This document shows positions 35,665 to 43,957 of a DNA stretch of 64,000 nt, in pieces. A model generated the notes under the pieces. That model was given only the letters and a program-made list of their open reading frames with translations. It was not told where the DNA came from and did not search any database. The DNA is from an uncultured Clostridia bacterium (GTDB lineage: Bacteria; Bacillota; Clostridia; Saccharofermentanales; Saccharofermentanaceae). The position numbers and the translations under genes were made by a program. Each line of letters begins with the position of its first letter. Within the stretch, counting starts at the first letter, position 1. Where the stretch lies: positions 223,691 to 287,690 of the forward strand of contig CAMYXF010000002.1 of the NCBI GenBank assembly GCA_947303185.1, given 5' to 3'.

Positions 35665-36861
35665 TCACAAAAACATCAGTCTTTTAACGAGAATGCAGTT
35701 CAGCAGATCAAGGTATTCCACGTAGTCGGAAATCTCTATTTCAAGCAGTTCTTCGATCTTTTTCAGACGGTTGATAAGAGAGTTTCTGTGGATGTATAAA
35801 GCCTCTGCAGTCTTAGCGCTGTTAAAGCCGTTCATGTAATAAGCAAGAAGCGTATCTTCTAAGAAAGTTCCGTTTGCGTGATCGTATTCTTCGAGTTTAT
35901 TAAGCCTGTTATTGCAATATGCAAGGATCTCCCTCTGATCGTTACCGCGGAACATATACTTGTATATTCCCATGGCACTTGCACTCAACACCTTCTTTTT
36001 TCTCGGATTCGGAAGATAATCCTTTTTAGGGATAAGGCTCTTCGCTTCCTGATAGCTCTGACCGAACTTACTCGGATCGTTATAAGGCGTACCAAGAATA
36101 CATGTGCTGCTTATAAGCCCTTTGAATTCAGGCTTGTTATCAATTTTTTTAAGCACTCTTTCGATCTCATGTTCTATCTCTTTGTTTTCCTTGGCCTCGA
36201 AAAGAAGAACGAACTTGTTCAGAAACTTCATGAACATAGGACGGCCTTCCATCTTCATTACTTCGGAATTAAGACAGTTGGCATAGTACTCGTAGAGATG
36301 TTCGTCCTGTTCAAGATTAACTCCGTAAGTTCTGTCTACTGCAATAATGCCTACTCTGTAAGGCTTATTGAAATCAAAGCCAAACTGACCGGAGATCTTC
36401 TCAACATATCTGTCGTTAACGTTATATCCGAACAGAAGATTATAAAGATAATCACCTGTTCTCTTATTCATGATGTTGGTCTCAAGAATGAGGTTTCCTA
36501 TACTCTGCGAGATATCAACAAAAGAAGCTCCCTTCCACCTTACGTTAAAAAGCGGCAGGCGCAGTTCATTTGCTCTTTTAATGATCGATTTGGGGATAGG
36601 CTCTTTATCGTCCAGAACAGAAACAGCGAGACCAGATATTCCAAGGTCATTGAGTTCTTCCATGCTCTTCCTTACTTCTTTAAAGTCGAAGCGGATATAA
36701 TCAACAACGATCAGAGCAAAATTACCACGGTTCATGTGTTCTTCGTAAGGCCTGGTCTGCACAAGATAAGTCCAGGATACCATTCGCTTTAGGCCTTCTT
36801 CACCTGCAACAAGCTCCATACCGTCAAGCTTAAGATTGTTTATATCCATGCATGTAACCAT
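35665..36861 (-). CDS. PucR-family transcriptional regulator
   Basis: 398 residues. The N-terminal PucR domain (about 5-125) is recognisable (LVAGEEGLKRMVSWTYLVQ, ELNDLGISGLAVSV). The middle is a GGDEF-like/CdaR-type region, and the C-terminal 60 residues are the PucR HTH_30 (FNSAKTAEALYIHRNSLINRLKKIEELL). Members usually activate catabolic operons in response to the substrate (purines, GABA, proline). The start at 36861 has GGGAG 7 nt upstream; an internal Met at 36849 has none. The neighbouring transport and catabolic genes on the same strand are its probable targets. Confidence 0.9.
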   Translation of the reverse strand: MVTCMDINNLKLDGMELVAGEEGLKRMVSWTYLVQTRPYEEHMNRGNFALIVVDYIRFDFKEVRKSMEELNDLGISGLAVSVLDDKEPIPKSIIKRANELRLPLFNVRWKGASFVDISQSIGNLILETNIMNKRTGDYLYNLLFGYNVNDRYVEKISGQFGFDFNKPYRVGIIAVDRTYGVNLEQDEHLYEYYANCLNSEVMKMEGRPMFMKFLNKFVLLFEAKENKEIEHEIERVLKKIDNKPEFKGLISSTCILGTPYNDPSKFGQSYQEAKSLIPKKDYLPNPRKKKVLSASAMGIYKYMFRGNDQREILAYCNNRLNKLEEYDHANGTFLEDTLLAYYMNGFNSAKTAEALYIHRNSLINRLKKIEELLEIEISDYVEYLDLLNCILVKRLMFL

Positions 36862-36867
36862 AAAAAT

Positions 36868-36899
36868 ACTCCCAAAATCGGATAGGCAATTTTGGGAGT
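36868..36899 (-). promoter_or_regulatory. Inverted repeat covering the pucR ribosome binding site
   Basis: ACTCCCAAAAT (36868-36878) and ATTTTGGGAGT (36889-36899) are perfect 11-bp arms around a 10-nt loop. In the mRNA the arm nearest the gene contains GGGAG, the pucR Shine-Dalgarno, 7 nt before the ATG. It could hide that site or, as DNA, act as an operator. Confidence 0.75.
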
Positions 36900-36997
36900 A
36901 TATTATCTGTACTGCTTTGCTAAGTAAAATACTAAATAATATATTTAATTATACTTTTAAAATATAGATTAAGTATATTTAAGATTTACTTCCGCTC

Positions 36998-37492
36998 TTA
37001 GTCAAATGTAATGTGTTTAAATTCCTTACCTGTCGTGCTGTGGATCACAACATCAGCAGGCACCTTGTTTACTTCCAATACGACGCAGGGCGAATAAGGT
37101 GAGACGAACTTGCCCAGTGAAGCGTCCTTCTCTTCTACAAGGATCTGAAGCGTTGTGCCGTCCATACCGAGATCTACGATGGAGATCTCTGCACCTTCAG
37201 TTGTCTTTGAACCTGAAGTAATTACGATAAAGTAAGGTGTATCCAACTGCTCAAGCTGGTCGATATAGTAACCGCATTCTTTTCTGTAGCAGGAGAATGC
37301 GTCCTGAGGACAGATCCTGTATTCAAGATCTCCTACTGTTCCCTGTTCAGGAAGAGAGCCATACTGTGTCTTCAACGAAATATCATTAGCAAGATACCAC
37401 TTGGTATCGCCTGAGTGACATCCGGTAAAAATTCCTGTGATAAGTGTAAATGCCATTACTACGCATAAGATCTTTCTGATTAAACTGTTCAT
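36998..37492 (-). CDS. Lipoprotein with PrcB-like C-terminal domain
   Basis: 164 residues from the ATG at 37492 (AAGGAG 8 nt upstream). The lipobox is TGIFTGC, Cys near residue 25. The C-terminal part (TPYFIVITSGSKTTEGAEI, VSPYSPCVVLEV) follows the PrcB_C pattern, named after a subunit of a protease complex in Treponema. Its role here is unknown. It follows the yczE-like gene by 52 nt on the same strand. Confidence 0.65.
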   Translation of the reverse strand: MNSLIRKILCVVMAFTLITGIFTGCHSGDTKWYLANDISLKTQYGSLPEQGTVGDLEYRICPQDAFSCYRKECGYYIDQLEQLDTPYFIVITSGSKTTEGAEISIVDLGMDGTTLQILVEEKDASLGKFVSPYSPCVVLEVNKVPADVVIHSTTGKEFKHITFD

Positions 37493-37544
37493 TGTAATTT
37501 CTCCTTTTTGAACGTATCTGCCATATATACATTTACCGAAGGGA

Positions 37545-38192
37545 TTATGTTGCAGCATCAGGAATTTTCTTCTTTCCGAAAAACAATTTACCGACCAGAC
37601 TGATAACAGGTCCCAGAAAGAAAGCCATAAGGATTATGCCGATTACGGGTGTTCCGCCTGCCAGGGTACCGATGAGGATAGCGGAGAAATCCCACGCCAT
37701 ACGTATGAGCATCTTGGGGTACTTCGGAAACTTTGCAGATACCTTCTCGGTAATGATCTTTGGAAGCGCATCGTAAGGCGCCACGCCCATATCGGAATTG
37801 ATATATACAGCAGCGCTGATGATAAAGAGCAAAAGAGCTACAAGGAAGATAACCCACTTTGAAACAGTATCAGTAAAATAGTGCGCAGGTATTACCTTGC
37901 CCCAAAGCCAGTCAAAAAAGTCGACGTAATACCCTACCAGCACCATGTTGAATATAGTTCCGAAGCCAAGGCTCGACCTGTCCCAGAACAGGACGATTAC
38001 AAGCATGCAGGCATTGATTATGAGCTGCCATGTTCCGAAAGATAAGCCAATCCTAAGTGAGATCGCCTTGTTCATAAAAGAACAGGGATCTGTTCCAAGG
38101 TTACAGAGCATCAGAAATGACAGGAAAAATCCCATCCCGAATACTGCAAGAAAACAAACTATAATGCGCTTTATATCTAATTTAAACTTCAT
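37545..38192 (-). CDS. YczE/YyaS-family membrane protein
   Basis: 215 residues with about five to six membrane helices. The YczE-type motifs LCNLGTDPCSF near residue 32 and NSDMGVAPYDALP near 130 are two related repeats, as in that family. The function in most bacteria is unknown; in Bacillus relatives some influence antibiotic synthesis. AAGGA precedes the ATG. Confidence 0.8.
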   Translation of the reverse strand: MKFKLDIKRIIVCFLAVFGMGFFLSFLMLCNLGTDPCSFMNKAISLRIGLSFGTWQLIINACMLVIVLFWDRSSLGFGTIFNMVLVGYYVDFFDWLWGKVIPAHYFTDTVSKWVIFLVALLLFIISAAVYINSDMGVAPYDALPKIITEKVSAKFPKYPKMLIRMAWDFSAILIGTLAGGTPVIGIILMAFFLGPVISLVGKLFFGKKKIPDAAT

Positions 38193-38379
38193 ACCGGTTC
38201 TTCCTTCAAAAAGGCAATTATATCACCTAATGCGATCCGGTAAATAATACGCTTTTTTCGAGGTATAAGAACAGTATTTTACGCATTTATTGCCTATTTA
38301 TGAATTTACTTTGATTATCAAACCTTTACCTCACATTTGCCCCAAAGTGCCATATTTTGCAAATTTGATTGGGGATAAT

Positions 38380-38448
38380 ATGATGCCAGGAGGACCGTTC
38401 GGTTTATCTGAAGATATTTCGGGATGTTCTGCTAAAAGAGGTAAATAA
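38380..38448 (+). CDS. Possible 22-residue leader ORF before the alpha/beta hydrolase
   Basis: ATG at 38380 with GGGG 5 nt upstream, encoding MMPGGPFGLSEDISGCSAKRG and one more residue, then TAA one base before the hydrolase ATG at 38450. The compact TAATATG junction would allow coupled translation. It is too short for codon statistics. The remaining intergenic DNA (38193-38379) shows no clear feature. Confidence 0.35.
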   Translation: MMPGGPFGLSEDISGCSAKRGK

Positions 38449-38449
38449 T

Positions 38450-39226
38450 ATGAATTACAAGATATATAACAACAATTCAGAAGAATGGGTATTGCTTATC
38501 CACGGTTTAGGCGGAAGCATTAATACATGGAAGTATCAGATCAATGATCTGAAGGAATACAACGTAATAGCTGTAGATCTAGAAGGCCACGGCGGTTCTG
38601 ATTTCGTAAAGCGCACACGCCTTCTTACAAGATCCGCATCTGAAATCAACGAAGTTCTCGAAAACGAGAACATCCACCAGGTCCATGTTGTGTCCCTCTC
38701 ACTCGGTACACTTGTCGCAATGGAATTCGCATACCTTTACAAGGAAAAGGTTAAGTCCATCGTACTTGCAGGATTCGTCCTTAACATGAACTTCGGTTTC
38801 AAGTCACTTCTGGCATTTGTTGAAGGATGTAAGTACATCATTCCAAAGAAGTTCTTCTATCCCCTATTTGCCAACATCATGATGCCTAGAAAGAACCATA
38901 AGAAGTCCAGGGACATCTTCGTAAGAGAATCCGTAAAGATGAAGTCTGTTGCATTCAGAATGTGGCTTACAGAGCTCTTCAGGACACAGTTCAAGTTAAA
39001 GGAATACCTGACAACGATCAAGGAAAACCATCTTCCCGTCATGTTCATCTCCGGTAAAGAGGATTACTTCTTCGTTAACAGCGTAAAGAGAACACAGAAG
39101 ATGATCAGCGACGCTTCTTTGTACTTCATCGAAAAGTGCGGCCACGTATGCAGCATCGAAAAGTACAACGAATTCAACAATCTTCTTGTATCCTTCCTGC
39201 ACGGCGTAAAGCCCGAATGTGCCTGA
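38450..39226 (+). CDS. Alpha/beta hydrolase
   Basis: 258 residues of the alpha/beta hydrolase fold. LLIHGLGGSINTWKYQ gives the oxyanion region, DLEGHGGSD follows, and the nucleophile is in VSLSLGTLVAMEFA near residue 85, where the first Gly of GxSxG is Ser. The acid is in SGKEDYFF and the His in CGHVCSIEK near the C-terminus. The overall layout resembles MenH/BioH-like esterases but the substrate cannot be told. AGAGGTAAA precedes the ATG. Confidence 0.85.
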   Translation: MNYKIYNNNSEEWVLLIHGLGGSINTWKYQINDLKEYNVIAVDLEGHGGSDFVKRTRLLTRSASEINEVLENENIHQVHVVSLSLGTLVAMEFAYLYKEKVKSIVLAGFVLNMNFGFKSLLAFVEGCKYIIPKKFFYPLFANIMMPRKNHKKSRDIFVRESVKMKSVAFRMWLTELFRTQFKLKEYLTTIKENHLPVMFISGKEDYFFVNSVKRTQKMISDASLYFIEKCGHVCSIEKYNEFNNLLVSFLHGVKPECA

Positions 39227-39228
39227 TA

Positions 39229-40023
39229 TTACTTTCTCGCGAGTTCAAGATCCATCGTATCGCTAATGGTGATCTTACCGCCATGACGGTTGATCGCATC
39301 TTCGATCTTTGAGAAGAATTCTTTTCTTATCGTCTCTTCGATTGCGATATGGTCGGAGTAGGTTCCGAGAAGCTGGGTATATTCCTCTGCCGTAAATACT
39401 CTTTCACGATAGAACAGTTTATATGTGATATCCGTAAATCCGTATTTTGCAGGAATCTGAGAGATCTCTTTTGCCTTCTCTTCAGTAAACCACTTCTTTG
39501 TACCTGACTTGATGTCGTAGGCCTTGTTGTAGTAGTCGTTATAGAGAGCATCTATCTCGGAAGCAAGTTCAGGATCATCCTGGCTGTTGCGCGGGCGGTT
39601 CGCAAATCTTGCAAATGCTCCGCCCTTCTTCAGAACAGAGAAAACCTTGGGATAACCAATCTCTTCAGGAACCCAGTGGAATGCTGTTGCGGAAAAAATA
39701 AGATCGTATGAATCGTTTTCGAGATCAGCGTCTTCAAACTTACCTGTTATGACATTGAAACCTTTAAATCCGCCGAACTTCTCCATAAGCATTTTCGAGA
39801 AGTTCTCACCATACTCAACGGCAGTAAGCTGACATCCTGTCTTGAGAACCGGCAGAGTTGCCTGACCGCTTCCGCTGCCCACTTCAACAACGCGGCTATT
39901 CTCGCCTATCTTTATGTAGTCGAAGATTGCCTGAAACAATTCATCCGCATAACCCGGACGCATCTTATCGTATCTGGAGGCTTCAGTATCAAATGTACCG
40001 CCAAGTTCTTTTCTGTTATCCAT
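39229..40023 (-). CDS. Class I SAM-dependent methyltransferase
   Basis: 264 residues. The SAM motif I is VVEVGSGSGQATLPVL near residue 42, followed by the acidic AVEYGENFS and the DLIFSATAFHWV motif. The pattern is that of small-molecule methyltransferases of the Methyltransf_11/25 type. The substrate is unknown. A short inverted repeat (CCCTGA/TCAGGG, 40062-40080) lies upstream. Confidence 0.87.
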   Translation of the reverse strand: MDNRKELGGTFDTEASRYDKMRPGYADELFQAIFDYIKIGENSRVVEVGSGSGQATLPVLKTGCQLTAVEYGENFSKMLMEKFGGFKGFNVITGKFEDADLENDSYDLIFSATAFHWVPEEIGYPKVFSVLKKGGAFARFANRPRNSQDDPELASEIDALYNDYYNKAYDIKSGTKKWFTEEKAKEISQIPAKYGFTDITYKLFYRERVFTAEEYTQLLGTYSDHIAIEETIRKEFFSKIEDAINRHGGKITISDTMDLELARK

Positions 40024-40152
40024 GCCAATCCCCTTTCATAAATACGATCTTTTTATCCTCACCCTGAAACAGTATCAGGGAACGTAATTATATCACGACT
40101 AAAAGAGTTTGTTGTGGCATAATTGGAGTGCAAAAAACAAGGGAAAAATAGT

Positions 40153-41211
40153 ATGAAACAGATTATAAGAGCACTAACGTCAATTATCTTATGCGTTGCT
40201 TTAGCAGCAGGACTCTGCGCCTGTTCCTGGAGAAAAAATTATACATCGAGAAAAGACATTGAACCGATGGTCATCGAGTATGTCGAGGACAAATACGGAT
40301 TTACTCCCGAGATAACGGATTGGGAGACAGAGGCTTTCAGATCAAAGTGCGAACATTATGTAACGCTCAAAAACGGCAACGAAGAATTTAAGGTAATGGT
40401 CGATACCGTTCTGATCATTACCGACAATTACGAATCGAAAAAGATCGATAAAGCGGTCACGGAATGGATCGATGAAAGAATGCCCGGCATCTATTATGCA
40501 CACGTTCAGAACGAGTACTTCAACAAGGACGAGAAACTTGAAGGAAGTGTCTGGGAATTATTTAAGAACAACAGCAAATACTTAAGGATAACCGCAACTT
40601 ATGTAGGCAAGAGTTTTGATGATCTTACCGGCATCGAATTCATGTCTGAGATCAAGGCCATGGGACTCAGATCAGACTGCACGCTTCTTTCCTGCCCTGA
40701 TGAAAAATCCGCAGAAACCGTATGCAAAAAGGCGTTCCCTAACGGTTATATCGACATAATTAACTATGCGCCTTATATCAATGAGAGCTTTACGGATAGA
40801 GAACCGTATGGTCCCCAACACAAGATCTACGATACAAGAAACGCCGGAAACTGCTTGTACGCTGAACTCGTTTCATACGGTTCAGAGCCTGTTCCGGTCA
40901 GCAAATACTCCGTGACAAAAGCCGGAGAGAACAGTTCTTATCTCTGCTCTACTTACAAGATCACGACAGAACTTAACGGCAGTTCGGATATGATGGAACT
41001 CTTTATATTCATTCCTATGTCCGAGATAAAAGAAACACCCGTTTACCAGCATTATCACGACAGCAACAGAGTAGATAACATGAACTATATCTACGGCAGC
41101 TTTCCTGACGACATAACTTCAAAAGGAATCTTCTCGGTCTATGGCGATTATGCCGTTTTCCAGCTGAATGTCACAGGACGTGAGACTTATTTCTCGATTG
41201 CGGGAAAATAA
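40153..41211 (+). CDS. Hypothetical lipoprotein
   Basis: 352 residues from the ATG at 40153 (AGGGA upstream). A lipoprotein signal peptide ends near AAGLCAC, with Cys at about 22-24. The rest is a mixed alpha/beta secreted protein with several Cys and no motif I recognise. It stands between convergent neighbours, so it is its own transcription unit. Confidence 0.65.
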   Translation: MKQIIRALTSIILCVALAAGLCACSWRKNYTSRKDIEPMVIEYVEDKYGFTPEITDWETEAFRSKCEHYVTLKNGNEEFKVMVDTVLIITDNYESKKIDKAVTEWIDERMPGIYYAHVQNEYFNKDEKLEGSVWELFKNNSKYLRITATYVGKSFDDLTGIEFMSEIKAMGLRSDCTLLSCPDEKSAETVCKKAFPNGYIDIINYAPYINESFTDREPYGPQHKIYDTRNAGNCLYAELVSYGSEPVPVSKYSVTKAGENSSYLCSTYKITTELNGSSDMMELFIFIPMSEIKETPVYQHYHDSNRVDNMNYIYGSFPDDITSKGIFSVYGDYAVFQLNVTGRETYFSIAGK

Positions 41212-41223
41212 AACTGATGCTGA

Positions 41224-42435
41224 TCAGTTCTTATTGATCTGAACTGATATCACCGGTTTCTCATTTATGGTGCCGTCACAGTTTACGATAATAAGTTCGT
41301 AATCACCGGGCTCAAGTTCGATCTGCGTGGTATACATCCTGAGGGCGCCTGTTGAGACAGGATCATTCGAAACGACCTCACCGTTTTTCTTTGCGATCTT
41401 TATGTTGTAGTTTCCTTCAGCATTCGTGACAACAACTGCGACAGTGCAAGTACCTTCTTCTTCCATGCTGAAATCAAGAGGAAGAGCTTCTGTATTCTCG
41501 GCATCAACAAGATAACTGATGTTTGTCTTGACGAGCGTATTAGTACCTGTGCTGTTAGCAACCGTTACCGCAATTCCTCCTGCAAACATTATGAATGCTG
41601 CTATCCCTGCGAAAAGGAATCTGATCTTCTTATGTGATTCGGGATTAAGAAGCATAAGTCCGATAACGATAAAGAACGGTGCCGCAAAACCCATAATGAG
41701 ATAAAGACCGAGTGCCGCCTTCATGGTTTCAACCGTATACTGCGCGCTTGCACCAGAACCGCCGTTCGTTACATTAATGGCATATGTTAATGATGTAGCC
41801 GAGAAGTTAATGAGGAAATGCATGAGTGAAGACAACACAATGTTGTTCTTCTTTACGACGATATAAGACAGGCACGCACCCATTATTGCGGTGTTAATGA
41901 ATCTCAATACTGACAGATGGAAGATACCGAAGAACAGGCCCATGATGAGCACGATGATCCAATCCTTCTTTATCGTTCTGAAGTTTGCGATAATGGCGCC
42001 TCTCTGTATTGCCTCCTCGCAGATTGCAGGCATTACCGCCATAGAGAATATCGTCATCACATAGCCCATGCTGCCGCTGCTGAACTCGGATATAGCCTGC
42101 ACGTCTCCCGACTCAAGCGAACTCGGTATCAGGATGCCGACAACAGCAAGGCTTACAAGTCCTATCAAAGCACCGCCGACTGAAAGGAAAACCGAACCGA
42201 AGAAGTCTCTTGCTTTGAACTTCTTTACAGGGAACATTTCCTTGATAGGAATCCTGAAGATCACCGCGTACAGTATCGCGACAATAAGGAACATCGCTTC
42301 CGTTGCGATAAGTCCGTATATCCTCCACGCTGTCTGCATCGGCGCGCCGACATAAATGAACAACACCATGACAACTGCGAAAAGGACAAATCCCATCCAC
42401 GGTTTAAGCTTCTGCTGATTAGTTACCTGCTCCAT
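41224..42435 (-). CDS. CPBP-family intramembrane protease with extra C-terminal domain
   Basis: 403 residues from the ATG at 42435 (AAGGGG 7 nt upstream). About eight membrane helices. The Abi/CPBP motifs are EEAIQRGAI near residue 140, FGIFHLS near 170 and HFLINFSA near 205. A C-terminal segment of about 110 residues after the last helix is beta-rich (CTVAVVVTNAEGNYNI) and probably extracytoplasmic; this is not usual for the family. CPBP members include Rce1-like proteases and bacteriocin self-immunity proteins; the role here is unknown. Confidence 0.82.
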   Translation of the reverse strand: MEQVTNQQKLKPWMGFVLFAVVMVLFIYVGAPMQTAWRIYGLIATEAMFLIVAILYAVIFRIPIKEMFPVKKFKARDFFGSVFLSVGGALIGLVSLAVVGILIPSSLESGDVQAISEFSSGSMGYVMTIFSMAVMPAICEEAIQRGAIIANFRTIKKDWIIVLIMGLFFGIFHLSVLRFINTAIMGACLSYIVVKKNNIVLSSLMHFLINFSATSLTYAINVTNGGSGASAQYTVETMKAALGLYLIMGFAAPFFIVIGLMLLNPESHKKIRFLFAGIAAFIMFAGGIAVTVANSTGTNTLVKTNISYLVDAENTEALPLDFSMEEEGTCTVAVVVTNAEGNYNIKIAKKNGEVVSNDPVSTGALRMYTTQIELEPGDYELIIVNCDGTINEKPVISVQINKN

Positions 42436-42454
42436 AATTATCCCCTTTTGAAAC

Positions 42455-42482
42455 ACTATAATAATGCACGGCTAATTGTCAC
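42455..42482 (-). promoter_or_regulatory. Promoter of the CPBP protease gene
   Basis: On the minus strand -35 GTGACA (42477-42482), 16 nt, -10 TATAGT (42455-42460), 20 nt before the start codon. Confidence 0.5.
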
Positions 42483-42587
42483 TTATTTCCTGTTCATATT
42501 CAAGCGTGATTGTCAGGCATTCATTTGCTTTTCTTAACCTTTCGCGTTAAAATGCCTATCCTGAATATATAAGGAAATAAAACACTA

Positions 42588-42593
42588 TATAAT
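42588..42593 (+). promoter_or_regulatory. -10 element immediately before the MATE start codon
   Basis: A perfect TATAAT ends 7 nt before the ATG at 42601, which predicts transcription starting at or next to the A of ATG. No Shine-Dalgarno is positioned for this ATG (the nearest, AAGGAA at 42571-42576, is about 25 nt away). No clear -35 is present. Confidence 0.5.
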
Positions 42594-42600
42594 TCGAAAC

Positions 42601-43956
42601 ATGGAAAAGACAAAGGACACATCATTCAGAAAAAAGCTGATCTCTCTGATACTTCCCATGACCCTGCAGTACTTTGTATTTGCACTGGTCCCCGTATCAG
42701 ACGCCATCATGCTGCTCTTCCTGTCACAGGAAGCCATGACCTCTGTATCGCTTGCTACACAGGTCCCCTTTGTCATGGGCTTATTTACTTATGCGGTAAC
42801 AGCAGGTGGTGCTATTTTCGCTGCTCAGTACTGGGGCAAAGGCGACACCAAATCAATCGAGAAACTCTTCGGTTATATGTTCGCGCTCTCACTTCCTGTA
42901 ATGGTCGTGTTCTTCTGCTGCGCCATGTTCGCACCGGGAGCTACAATGAGCGTATTTACGGACGTTCCGGAACTTATCAGCGGCGGTATTCCTTACCTCA
43001 GGGTTGCTTCCTTCTCATATATCTTCATGAATCTTACAATGATCTACGAGACGCTCCTTAAGAACGTCGGCTTTGTTAAGCAGTGCACTATCGCCAGCGT
43101 CGTTGTCGTATTCCTCAACATATTCTTAAATGCGGTATTCATCTTCGGACTTTTCGGAGCTCCTGAGATGGGCATTACAGGTGCTGCACTTGCTACATCG
43201 ATATCAAACTTTGCAGGATTTTTCCTCTGCCTCATCTTCAACCTCAAGCTCACGAAGTTCAGGCTCAGATTCTCGAATGTCTTCAGAATCGACAAAGAAC
43301 TCAGAGAGAGGTTTTCAAAGTATTCTCTGCCCTTCCTTTTGAACCAGATCCTCTGGGGATTCGGATTCGAGATGATAACGATCATATTGGGACACCTTGG
43401 TACTGACGCAGCTTCTGCCAACAGCATTGCTGCCATCGTTAAGGATCTTGCTTCATGCCTCTGCTATGCGATCGCCAGCGGAAGCGTCATCGTAATCGGC
43501 AACGAATTAGGCGCAGGCAATCTCGACAAGGCCAAGGAATACGGCGACAGGCTCTTTAAGATAACGATTATCTCAGGCATCATACTGGGCCTGGTATGCG
43601 CTGCTTCCGCGCCACTGATCCTTGAGTTTACGAACATGACTGAGACGGCAGAACACTACCTTTTTGTAATGCTCATGATGTGCAGTTATTACATTCTCGG
43701 AAGATCAATCAACTCCACTCTCATCGGCGGAATCTTCTCTGCAGGCGGAGATACCAAGTTCGGATTTATCTGCGATACACTTACAATGTGGGCTTTTATC
43801 GTGCCCATAGGATACATTGCAGCCTTCAAGCTCGACTTGCCCGTAATGGTAGTTTATTTCTTATTGAACCTTGATGAGATAATAAAACTTCCGGCTGTCT
43901 TCATACATTACCGGAAGTATAAGTGGGTCAAGAATATCATTAACGAAGAAGTATAA
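42601..43956 (+). CDS. MATE-family efflux transporter
   Basis: 451 residues and twelve membrane segments, normal for the MATE (MatE) family of sodium- or proton-driven exporters. The internal duplication is visible (VPVSDAIMLLF in the first half, LGTDAASANSIAAIV in the second). Substrates are typically cationic drugs or metabolites. The start lacks a ribosome binding site and follows a TATAAT very closely, so the mRNA may be leaderless. It ends 1 nt from the convergent HD-GYP gene. Confidence 0.92.
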   Translation: MEKTKDTSFRKKLISLILPMTLQYFVFALVPVSDAIMLLFLSQEAMTSVSLATQVPFVMGLFTYAVTAGGAIFAAQYWGKGDTKSIEKLFGYMFALSLPVMVVFFCCAMFAPGATMSVFTDVPELISGGIPYLRVASFSYIFMNLTMIYETLLKNVGFVKQCTIASVVVVFLNIFLNAVFIFGLFGAPEMGITGAALATSISNFAGFFLCLIFNLKLTKFRLRFSNVFRIDKELRERFSKYSLPFLLNQILWGFGFEMITIILGHLGTDAASANSIAAIVKDLASCLCYAIASGSVIVIGNELGAGNLDKAKEYGDRLFKITIISGIILGLVCAASAPLILEFTNMTETAEHYLFVMLMMCSYYILGRSINSTLIGGIFSAGGDTKFGFICDTLTMWAFIVPIGYIAAFKLDLPVMVVYFLLNLDEIIKLPAVFIHYRKYKWVKNIINEEV

Positions 43957-43957
43957 A

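Noticed and set aside
35878..36792. 304-residue plus-strand open frame opposite pucR
   Set aside because: No motif or ribosome site; the minus-strand PucR protein is convincing over the same region.
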